DNA from: Microbacteriaceae bacterium
GTDB lineage: Bacteria; Actinomycetota; Actinomycetes; Actinomycetales; Microbacteriaceae
Length of the DNA: 6,225 bases
Assembly (NCBI GenBank): GCA_003454135.1
Contig: DMKW01000217.1
Coordinates: forward strand, 1-6,225
Reading direction: 5' to 3'
In this document: positions 1 through 6,225 of the stretch, in pieces
Layout of the letters: each line of letters opens with the position of its first letter
How positions within the stretch are numbered: position 1 is the first letter of the stretch
Program-made: the position numbers and the translations under genes
The notes under the pieces: model-generated
Database searches by the model: none
Seen by the model: only the letters and a program-made list of their open reading frames with translations
Told to the model about the DNA's origin: nothing

Positions 1-9
1 GCGCGCGAG

Positions 10-1239
10 TCATCGCGCCAGTGCCGGCACCGATCGCGGTCGAACGATGAGCCAGAGCGCGAGGATCGACACGAGAGCGGTGAACGCCATGACCGTGCCC
101 ATCGGCTCGGCGTTGTGGATGCCGAACAGGCCGACGATCGGAGAGATGAGGCCCGCAAGCCCGAAGTTCACCGCTCCGAGCACCGAGGCGGCCGTCGCGG
201 CCTCACCGGCATGGTTGACGAGCCCGAGCACCTGCAGCAGCGGGAACGAGAAACCGCAGGCCATGATGAAAAACCACAGCGGCACGAGGATTCCGAAGAG
301 TCCCAGGTGCATCGAGTCGACGAACACGATCGCGAGCGCCGACACGAACATCACGATGGTTGACGCCGCCAGGATCCACTGCGGGCCGACGCGCCGGGCG
401 ATACGGGAACTGGCCTGCACGCCGAAGACCACCCCGACGGAGTTGATCGCGAAGAGGAGTCCGTACTGCTGGGCGTTGAGTCCGTAGACGTTCTGGAAGA
501 GGAACGACGACGACGACAGATAGGCGAAGAGGCCGGAGAACGTCATGCCGCCGATCAGCGCGACCCCGATGAACACCCGGTCGCTGAAGATCGACTTGTA
601 GCGCTGCAGCGCCGTGCCGTGACCGGCGTCCTTGCGCCGTGCAGCGGGAAGGGTCTCCACGATGAAGAAGACCGCGGCGAGCACGACGAGCACGCCGTAC
701 GCGACGAGGAAGACGAAGATGCCGCGCCAGTCGACGAAGCGCAGCAGCTGCGAGCCGATGACGGGAGCGACGATGGGCGCGAGGCCGCTCACGAGCGCGA
801 GCCTCGAGAGCATGCGCACGAGCGGGAGGCCGCCGAACAGGTCTCGCACCATGGCCATCGCCACGACGCCGCCGGCCGCCGCCCCCATGCCCTGGAGCAC
901 CCGGAAGCCGCCGAGCCAGAAGATGTCCGGCGCGAGGGCCGCGCCGAGACTCGCGGCCACGTGCACGACGCTCGCGATAATGAGCGGCCAGCGCCGGCCG
1001 ACCTTGTCGCTCCACGGGCCGACGAGCAGTTGCCCGACCCCGAATCCGATCGTCGTCGCGGTGAGGGTGAGCTGAATGGCCGCCGTGCTCACGCCGAGGT
1101 CGCCCTGCAGCGCGGGGAAGGAGGGCAGGTACAGGTCGATCGTGAACGGGCCGAGAGCCGTGAGCGCGCCGAGCACCACGATGTAAACGAGCCTTTGGCG
1201 GCGAGACAGGGAGTCTCCGGGATGAACAACGATCGTCAC
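10..1239 (-). CDS. MFS transporter, Bcr/CflA drug-resistance exporter type
   Basis: This is a complete 409-residue inner-membrane protein of the major facilitator superfamily, most like the Bcr/CflA branch of 12-TM drug:H+ antiporters (DHA1). TM1 holds the typical TIDLYLPSFP stretch (residues 33-42). The TM2-3 loop has motif A, GPWSDKVGRR (74-83). TM4 has RVLQGMGAA (113-121). TM5 has a proline/glycine antiporter motif, SGLAPIVAPVIG (151-162), followed by DWRGIF (170-175). A basic cytoplasmic linker around 198-220 separates the two halves. The length is normal for the family. The start is GTG at 1239, preceded by a weak AGGA (1250-1253) about 10 nt away. No better start lies before TM1. It is 135 bp downstream of the ROK gene, so it may have its own promoter. 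The substrate cannot be read from sequence. Antibiotic or metabolite export is the family expectation, and sugar efflux is a weaker alternative. Confidence 0.92.
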   Translation of the reverse strand: MTIVVHPGDSLSRRQRLVYIVVLGALTALGPFTIDLYLPSFPALQGDLGVSTAAIQLTLTATTIGFGVGQLLVGPWSDKVGRRWPLIIASVVHVAASLGAALAPDIFWLGGFRVLQGMGAAAGGVVAMAMVRDLFGGLPLVRMLSRLALVSGLAPIVAPVIGSQLLRFVDWRGIFVFLVAYGVLVVLAAVFFIVETLPAARRKDAGHGTALQRYKSIFSDRVFIGVALIGGMTFSGLFAYLSSSSFLFQNVYGLNAQQYGLLFAINSVGVVFGVQASSRIARRVGPQWILAASTIVMFVSALAIVFVDSMHLGLFGILVPLWFFIMACGFSFPLLQVLGLVNHAGEAATAASVLGAVNFGLAGLISPIVGLFGIHNAEPMGTVMAFTALVSILALWLIVRPRSVPALAR

Positions 1240-1374
1240 GTGGCAACAGTCCTAGACGCAGATGGGGCGGATGGCAGGATGAACGCCCAATATCCGCGTG
1301 GGAACGGCGCTCGGGGATGGAAGCCTCACTACGGCGGGAGCCCCCGGTTAAACGATAACGACGAGACGTCAGAT
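1240..1374. other. Intergenic gap between the ROK gene and the MFS gene
   Basis: This 135-bp spacer follows the ROK stop codon (TAG, 1375-1377) and precedes the GTG of the transporter. Its right part, next to the ROK stop, is the more AT-rich end and holds two short inverted repeats: GTTA-N5-TAAC (1347-1359) and GACG-AGA-CGTC (1360-1370). A CGGG-N4-CCCG hairpin is possible around 1335-1346, but it has only four base pairs and no T-run, so I do not call it a terminator. I could not find a convincing -35/-10 pair for the transporter. No small protein-coding frame on the minus strand is supported. Confidence 0.6.
1347..1359. promoter_or_regulatory. Possible operator: short AT-rich palindrome
   Basis: The sequence GTTAAACGATAAC is an inverted repeat with perfect 4-nt arms (GTTA/TAAC) around a 5-nt centre containing ACG. 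It lies in an otherwise very GC-rich spacer, upstream of the transporter start and just past the ROK stop. The size and the ACG centre recall LacI-type operators. The arms are short and no core promoter was recognised beside it, so a regulatory role is a guess. The arms do not match the longer TT/AA-rich sites known for enterobacterial NagC/Mlc-type ROK repressors. Confidence 0.22.
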
Positions 1375-2589
1375 CTATTCCGGAAAAGCCATCGGCGCGG
1401 CGTGGAAGTTTGCCGGGTCGGCGAGAAGCGACTCGAACGCGAGCTCCCCCGCCCCGATCATGAGGAGGTCAGCGCCCAGTTGGGCACGAGTCACCCGCAC
1501 CGACTCTCGCGATGCCTTGAGCGGCTGCTCATCCAGCAGCCCGTTGAGGTAGGCCGGGTCGACGGCGTAGATCGAGGCGAGGAAACCGCCGAGCACGATG
1601 AGCTCCGGGTTGAGTGTGTTGATCGCATTGCGCAGGGCGACGGCGAGAAAGTCGAGCTGCCGGTGCACCTCGGTGCGCACGGCCGGATCGGCGGAGTCGC
1701 CGAGGGCCGACTCGAGCTCATCCACGTCGGCGTTCGCAAGACCCACGAGGGCGAGCAGCCGCTCCCGGCGCACCTCCGTTTCGAGGCATCCCCGAGCGCC
1801 GCAGTGACACGCAACACCGTTGCTGTTGACGAGGGTGTGGCCGAGCTCGCCCGCGTAGCCTGCGGTGCCGCCGAGCGGCCTTCCGCCGGCGATGATTCCT
1901 CCGCCGATGCCGCTCGCCCCGCCGTTGAGGTAGATGAGGTCGGTGATTGCCCGCCCGGCGCCGAAGGTGCTCTCGGCGAGCGTGCCGAGGTGGGCGTCGT
2001 TCGCGGCGACGACGGAAAGCCCGGTGGCCTCCTCGAGCATCTCCGCGAACGGCTCGTCCTCCCAGCCGAGGTGGGGCGCGAGCCGCACGAGCCCGTCGTG
2101 GGTGCGCACGAGCCCCGGCACAGCCACTCCGATTCCCGTCGTTCGGTAGGGACCGTCGAGTTCGGCGCGCATCCCGGCGATCACCGCGGCGCTGATGTCC
2201 ACGGCCTCGCGGACGGTCGGAGGGTGATCCACGGCGTAACGCACGCGCTTGACGACCGTGCCGCCCAGGCTCACGACGCCGACGGTCACCGCGTCGATTT
2301 CGGGATTGACGGCGATCCCCACGGTTTTCGCGCTCGGACGCACGATCGGGCTCGGACGACCGACCTGGTTGCTCGCATCCGGCTCGACCTCGATCACGAG
2401 GTCGAGAGACACGAGTTCGGCCACGAGCGCCGCGATCGTCGAACGATTCAGCCCGGTCTGGCGGGTGAGCTGCGACCGGGAGAGTCCGCGATTTCGGTGC
2501 ACGAGGCCGAGGATCACCGACAGGTTGTGTCGGCGAACGTGATCGTTGCTGTTGCCGCGACCCGCCTGCGTCGCCTCGGCCAGAGTCAT
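1375..2589 (-). CDS. ROK-family transcriptional regulator (XylR/NagC type)
   Basis: This 404-residue protein is probably the sugar-responsive repressor of the glycosidase operon that it ends. Residues ~20-65 form a winged helix-turn-helix (LSRSQLTRQTGLNRSTIAALVAEL region). The rest is a ROK sugar-kinase-like fold with GIGVAVPG (152-159), the sugar-binding ND pair (197-198), GELGH (247-251) and the ROK zinc motif C-H-C-G-A-R-G-C-L-E (Cys261, Cys263, Cys268, Glu270, with His251 as fourth ligand). So ligand binding looks intact, while the N-terminal ATP loop of true kinases is degenerate. Length is typical for ROK repressors. I chose the ATG at 2589, which lies 4 nt after the beta-glucosidase stop. 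An in-frame TTG at 2601 would add four residues and overlap that gene by 8 nt. Neither has a clear Shine-Dalgarno, which fits translational coupling. The inducer is unknown; xylose, glucose or a xyloglucan fragment is inferred from context. Confidence 0.95.
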   Translation of the reverse strand: MTLAEATQAGRGNSNDHVRRHNLSVILGLVHRNRGLSRSQLTRQTGLNRSTIAALVAELVSLDLVIEVEPDASNQVGRPSPIVRPSAKTVGIAVNPEIDAVTVGVVSLGGTVVKRVRYAVDHPPTVREAVDISAAVIAGMRAELDGPYRTTGIGVAVPGLVRTHDGLVRLAPHLGWEDEPFAEMLEEATGLSVVAANDAHLGTLAESTFGAGRAITDLIYLNGGASGIGGGIIAGGRPLGGTAGYAGELGHTLVNSNGVACHCGARGCLETEVRRERLLALVGLANADVDELESALGDSADPAVRTEVHRQLDFLAVALRNAINTLNPELIVLGGFLASIYAVDPAYLNGLLDEQPLKASRESVRVTRAQLGADLLMIGAGELAFESLLADPANFHAAPMAFPE

Positions 2590-2593
2590 CCCA

Positions 2594-4021
2594 TCAGCCA
2601 ATCGGTGGAATCCGGTGCGTGCTCGCGAGCCCCGCGTACCAGCGCCCGCTGTCCTTCACGGTGCGCTCGAGCGTACCGTAGTCGACCCGCACGATGCCGA
2701 ACCTCTTGCTGAAGCCGTAGGCCCACTCGAAGTTGTCGAGCAACGACCAGACGAGGTAGCCGCGAAGGTCGACTCCCCGCTCACGCGCGCGATGCACCGC
2801 CGTGATGTGCCGCCGGAGATAGTCGCTGCGGTCGACGTCGTGCACCGCGCCATCGGTGACGACATCCGCGAAGGCCGCACCGTTCTCGGTGATCATGAGG
2901 GGCAGGCCGGGGAACTCGGAATGCACGTCCCACAGCAGCTGCTCGAAACCGTCCGGGGCGATGTTCCAGCCCATTTCGGTGTACGGACCGTCCTGTTGTA
3001 CGAACTCGACGCGGTCGGCTCCCGGCCACGGGGTTCCGGCGGCCGGCTTGTGCCCGTCCGCGGCGACCCGCTCGGTCACGCCGTCCCAGACGCGAACCGC
3101 GGTCGTCGAGTAGTAGTTCACACCGAGCACATCGATGGGCTGATGAATCAGCTCAAGGTCCCCCGGGAGAACGAACGACCAGTCGGTGACGGATGCCGTG
3201 TCCTCGAGAAGGTCGCTCGGGTATTCGCCGTGCAGCATCGGACCGGTGAAGGCGCGGTTGGCGAGCGCGTCGATCTGGCGCACCGCCTCCTGCCCCGACT
3301 CCCCGACGCCGCGTAGTGCATGCAGGTTGAGCGTCACCGAGTACTTCGGGTCGTTCGAGACAACGTCGCGCAGCGCGCCAAGCGCGAGCCCGTGCGCGAG
3401 GTTGAGGTGGTGCACCGCGGCGAGCGCGTCCGCACCGTTCGCGCGACCGGGCGCGTGGGCGCCCGAACCGTAGCCGAGATAGGCGGAACACCACGGCTCG
3501 TTGAGCGTCGTCCAGGTGTGCACGCGGTCGCCGAGCGCCGCGCCGATCACCGCGGCGTACTCGGCGAAACGGTAGGCGGTGTCGCGGTTGGGCCAGCCGC
3601 CGGCATCCTCGAGCGGCTGCGGCAGGTCCCAATGGTAGAGGGTGGCGATGGGGCGGATGCCGCGGGCGATGAGCCCGTCGACGAGCCGCGAGTAGAAGTC
3701 GATGCCGGCCGCGTTCACCGCGCCGGACCCCGTCGGGATCACCCGCGACCACGAGATCGAGAACCGGTAAGCCTCGAGCCGAAGCGAGGCCATCAGGTCG
3801 AGGTCCTCGTCGAGGTGGTGGTAGTGGTCGTCGGTGACGTCGCCGTTCGACCCGTCGCTCACGAGTCCCGGCGTGTGGCTGAACGTGTCCCAGATCGACG
3901 GCCCGCGACCGTCTTCGTTCCACGCGCCCTCGATCTGGTAGCTCGCCGTGGCCGAGCCGAACACGAAGTCCGCCGGAAACTCGAGACCGTCATCCCGGTA
4001 GTCTGCGTTGCCAGATGTCAC
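2594..4021 (-). CDS. GH1 beta-glucosidase (cytoplasmic)
   Basis: This 475-residue retaining glycoside hydrolase of family 1 releases non-reducing beta-linked glucose (possibly galactose or fucose) from oligosaccharides. The N-terminal signature [20 protein letters not shown] (21-40) includes the substrate-binding Gln29. His130-Trp131 follow. The acid/base is Glu175 in TLNEP (172-176), the nucleophile is Glu379 in ITENG (377-381), and the glycone-binding Glu432-Trp433 sit in NFEWAYGF. All catalytic and -1 subsite residues are present and the length is typical of bacterial beta-glucosidases. There is no signal peptide or membrane segment. The start is GTG at 4021, whose last bases form the TGA of the upstream alpha-xylosidase (GTGA overlap). 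GAAAGG at 4035-4040 is a possible but distant ribosome site (13 nt). The same frame stays open upstream to 5368, but that part merely overlaps the alpha-xylosidase and carries no GH1 homology. Within the operon it probably acts on glucose exposed after xylose removal. Exact specificity is not readable from sequence. Confidence 0.95.
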   Translation of the reverse strand: MTSGNADYRDDGLEFPADFVFGSATASYQIEGAWNEDGRGPSIWDTFSHTPGLVSDGSNGDVTDDHYHHLDEDLDLMASLRLEAYRFSISWSRVIPTGSGAVNAAGIDFYSRLVDGLIARGIRPIATLYHWDLPQPLEDAGGWPNRDTAYRFAEYAAVIGAALGDRVHTWTTLNEPWCSAYLGYGSGAHAPGRANGADALAAVHHLNLAHGLALGALRDVVSNDPKYSVTLNLHALRGVGESGQEAVRQIDALANRAFTGPMLHGEYPSDLLEDTASVTDWSFVLPGDLELIHQPIDVLGVNYYSTTAVRVWDGVTERVAADGHKPAAGTPWPGADRVEFVQQDGPYTEMGWNIAPDGFEQLLWDVHSEFPGLPLMITENGAAFADVVTDGAVHDVDRSDYLRRHITAVHRARERGVDLRGYLVWSLLDNFEWAYGFSKRFGIVRVDYGTLERTVKDSGRWYAGLASTHRIPPIG

Positions 4022-6225
4022 TGGTGAAGGTTCGCCTTTCCCGATACCGCGGCGACGGCCTGCCCGTTCGCCGCGCTCACTGCCCAATCCTGTGTCGACG
4101 TCGAGTGCACTGAGACGCGACCGACCGACCGTTCGACCGTGAAGGCCGCGCTCTCGCCCGACGGAGTCGTGACCGTGATCCGTCTCGTGCTCTCGGCCGT
4201 CTCGGGAAGCGAACTCGGGTAGACCCGCAGCGTGAGGCCGTCGAGGTAATCGTAGTCCGGCCGGTCGTCGCGCGAACCGACCGGGATCGCCGCCCCGTCC
4301 CTCACGTAGAGGGGCAGGCTGTCGAACCCGTGGGTCTCCGTGCGCCAGCCACCGCCGGCGACCGTTTCCCCGGTGAAGTAATTCGTCCACGAGCCGGTCG
4401 GCAGGTAGAACTCGACCGTGCCGTCCGCAGTGAACACCGGGGCCACGAGCAGGTCGGCGCCAAGCAGGTATTGCCGGTCGAGGTATCCGGTTGCCGGGTC
4501 GTCGGGGAACTCGAGCTGCATGGGCCTGAGCACCGGGGTGCCGGTTGCCGTGGCCTCGAGCCCCGCCGCATAGAGGTACGGCATGAGCTCGAGCTTGAGC
4601 TTGGTGAAGAGGCGCGTCACGTCGACGGCCTCCTCGTCGAAGGCCCACGGCACACGGTAGGACTGGCTCCCGTGGAAGCGGCTGTGGCTCGAGAGCAGGC
4701 CGAAGGCCGTCCAGCGCTTGAAGACTCCGACATCCGGTGTCCCCTCGAATCCGCCGATGTCGTGGCTCCAGAACCCGAACCCGCTCAGCGCGAGCGAGAG
4801 TCCGCCGCGCAGCGTCTCCGCCATCGATTCGTACGTCGAGGTGGAGTCCCCGCCCCAGTGCACGGGCATGCTCTGGCCGCCGACGGTCGCCGAGCGGGCG
4901 AACAGCACGGCGTCCCCCTCGCCGCGGTGCTCCTGCAGCACATCGAACACTGCACGATTGTAGAGCTGCGTGTAGTAGTTGTGCATGCGCTCCGGGCTGG
5001 AACCGTCGAAGTAGTCCACCTCGAGGGGGATGCGCTCGCCGAAGTCGGTCTTGAACGCGTCGACACCCTGGTCGAGCAGCACCCGCAGCTTGCCCTGGTA
5101 CCAGGCCACGGCATCCGGATTCGTGAAGTCGACGAGCCCCATGCCCGCTTGCCAGAGGTCCCACTGCCACACGTCGCCGTTGAGCTTCTTCACAAGGAAG
5201 CCGGCTGCCTTCGCCTCGGCGAAAAGCGGAGCGCGTTGGGCGATGTACGGGTTGATCCACACGCACACGTGCAGGTTCTTCTCGTGCAGCCGCGCGAGCA
5301 TGCCCTCCGGATCGGGGAAGGTGCGCGAATCCCACTCGAAATCGCTCCAGTTGAACTCGCGCATCCAAAAGCAGTCGAAGTGGAAGACGCTCAGCGGCAG
5401 GTCGCGCTCGGCCATGCCGTCGATGAAGCTGTTGACGGTCTGCTCGTCATAGCTTGTCGTGAAGCTCGTCGAGAGCCAGAGCCCGTACGACCAGGCCGGA
5501 ACGGATGCCGGGCGGCCGGTGAGCGCCGTGTAACGCTCCAGAATCTGCTTGGGGGTCGGGCCGTAGATGATGTAGTACTCGAGGCTCTCCCCGGAGACCG
5601 AGAACTGCACGCTCTCGACGGCCTCAGAGCCGACCTCGAACGACACGTGCCCCGGGTGGTTGACGAGCACCCCGTAACCGCGGTTGGTCAGGTAGAAGGG
5701 CACATTCTTGTAGGCCTGCTCGCTCGAGGTGCCACCGTCGGCGTTCCAGACATCCACGACCTGCCCGTTCTTCACGAGCGGCCCGAAGCGCTCGCCGAGA
5801 CCGTAGACGAGCTCGCCGACGCCGAGGGCCAGGCGCTCGTGCACGTAGCTCGATTCGGTGCCGCCGGTCGCCGCGGCCCTCGCGCTGCCGATCGGACCGC
5901 CGTCCACCTCGGCTCCGCGGGCGAGGCTGAGATACCCGACCGACCTGGCGCCGCTCGACGTGAGCACCCGGTCGCCCGCGCTGAACGTGACGTTCCACGG
6001 CGCACCCTTTGACACTGTCGCTCTCAGGCCACCGCTCGAGATACTCCCGGCGGCCTCGGTGAGCGTCACGACGCCGTGGCCCGCTTCTGCGCCGACAAGG
6101 TCGAACCCGAGCTGCTCGGCCCCGCCCTGGAAGTGCTCGATCTTCACGCAGACGATTCCGGCCAGGGGAGAGCTGAGAGTTACCGTGAGCGTCGGCCGGT
6201 TGAGAGTGTCGCCTCGCGACTCGAT
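4018..6225 (-). CDS. yicI: GH31 alpha-xylosidase, YicI type (5' end beyond window)
   Basis: This is a retaining GH31 enzyme that removes alpha-linked xylose from the non-reducing end of xyloglucan oligosaccharides and isoprimeverose. In the window 735 residues are coded, and the frame is still open at the right edge. Residues below count from the GTG at 6147, which I take as an internal codon. The beta-sandwich N-domain includes [14 protein letters not shown] (116-129). The (beta/alpha)8 barrel has the nucleophile Asp368 in [10 protein letters not shown] and the acid/base Asp434 in HWGGD. Phe229, Cys259-Phe260 and Lys366 match the residues that give E. coli YicI its xylose specificity (Phe277, Cys307-Phe308, Lys414), all at a constant offset of 48. 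The region before the GTG (6148-6225) aligns without gaps to YicI residues ~41-66, so about 40 residues are missing. The C-terminus is somewhat shorter than YicI. The family is cytoplasmic. The stop codon overlaps the start of the GH1 gene, so the two are translated from one mRNA. Confidence 0.96.
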   Translation of the reverse strand: MESRGDTLNRPTLTVTLSSPLAGIVCVKIEHFQGGAEQLGFDLVGAEAGHGVVTLTEAAGSISSGGLRATVSKGAPWNVTFSAGDRVLTSSGARSVGYLSLARGAEVDGGPIGSARAAATGGTESSYVHERLALGVGELVYGLGERFGPLVKNGQVVDVWNADGGTSSEQAYKNVPFYLTNRGYGVLVNHPGHVSFEVGSEAVESVQFSVSGESLEYYIIYGPTPKQILERYTALTGRPASVPAWSYGLWLSTSFTTSYDEQTVNSFIDGMAERDLPLSVFHFDCFWMREFNWSDFEWDSRTFPDPEGMLARLHEKNLHVCVWINPYIAQRAPLFAEAKAAGFLVKKLNGDVWQWDLWQAGMGLVDFTNPDAVAWYQGKLRVLLDQGVDAFKTDFGERIPLEVDYFDGSSPERMHNYYTQLYNRAVFDVLQEHRGEGDAVLFARSATVGGQSMPVHWGGDSTSTYESMAETLRGGLSLALSGFGFWSHDIGGFEGTPDVGVFKRWTAFGLLSSHSRFHGSQSYRVPWAFDEEAVDVTRLFTKLKLELMPYLYAAGLEATATGTPVLRPMQLEFPDDPATGYLDRQYLLGADLLVAPVFTADGTVEFYLPTGSWTNYFTGETVAGGGWRTETHGFDSLPLYVRDGAAIPVGSRDDRPDYDYLDGLTLRVYPSSLPETAESTRRITVTTPSGESAAFTVERSVGRVSVHSTSTQDWAVSAANGQAVAAVSGKANLHQ

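Noticed and set aside
500..525. Repeated GAC/CGA triplets
   Set aside because: They encode a run of four serines in a transmembrane segment of the MFS protein; too short to be a repeat element.
1331..1350. Possible terminator hairpin after the ROK gene (CGGG-N4-CCCG)
   Set aside because: Only four base pairs, no T-run and no extension of the stem; not distinguishable from chance in GC-rich DNA.
619..2712. A 697-codon plus-strand open frame running through the MFS gene, the spacer and the ROK gene
   Set aside because: The product is dominated by Arg, His, Glu, Asp and Ala with no recognisable domain, as expected for the antisense frame of high-GC genes. It crosses two well-supported minus-strand genes, and the open spacer looks like chance.
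3801..3845. A low-complexity GGTGGTGGT/GTCGTC-like stretch that looks like a short tandem repeat
   Set aside because: It encodes the normal GH1 segment [17 protein letters not shown], which matches the family pattern DVACDHYHRY-EDV-LM; codon choice explains the repetition.
4022..5368. A 449-codon upstream extension of the GH1 frame, suggesting a giant fusion protein
   Set aside because: It lies in another frame of the alpha-xylosidase on the same strand, is Arg/Ala/Gly-rich with no domain, and the GH1 homology begins only after the GTG at 4021.
4330..6012. A 560-codon plus-strand open frame opposite the alpha-xylosidase
   Set aside because: Antisense shadow of a certain GH31 gene; low-complexity acidic/basic composition and no motif.

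Overview
The window carries four protein-coding genes, all on the minus strand. It reads as ordinary carbohydrate-catabolism DNA from a high-GC actinobacterium. The strong G/C bias at third codon positions, the GTG starts and the protein style suggest something like a member of the Microbacteriaceae, but that taxonomic placement is inference from composition only.

Reading in the direction of transcription (right to left): a GH31 alpha-xylosidase of the YicI type runs in from beyond the right edge (its first ~40 residues are missing) and ends at 4018. A GH1 beta-glucosidase starts at 4021 with a GTG that overlaps the alpha-xylosidase stop (GTGA) and ends at 2594. A ROK-family winged-helix regulator starts 4 nt after the beta-glucosidase stop (ATG at 2589) and ends at 1375. 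The tight packing says these three are one operon whose promoter lies outside the window. After a 135-bp gap comes a Bcr/CflA-type MFS transporter (1239 to 10), probably a separate transcription unit.

Functionally, the two glycosidases form a complementary pair. YicI-type enzymes remove alpha-1,6-linked xylose from the non-reducing end of xyloglucan oligosaccharides or from isoprimeverose. The GH1 enzyme can then remove the exposed beta-linked glucose, so alternating action would strip imported oligosaccharides in the cytoplasm. The ROK protein is the likely sugar-responsive repressor of the operon. The MFS protein resembles drug exporters rather than sugar importers and may have no link to the pathway. 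No oligosaccharide importer is visible, and one would be expected upstream, beyond the right edge.

I found no RNA gene, mobile element, CRISPR array, attachment site or convincing terminator. The long plus-strand open frames (for example 619-2712 and 4330-6012) are shadows of the real genes. I see no undescribed system here. The points worth a second look are the operon logic, two start-site corrections and one small palindrome in the intergenic gap.
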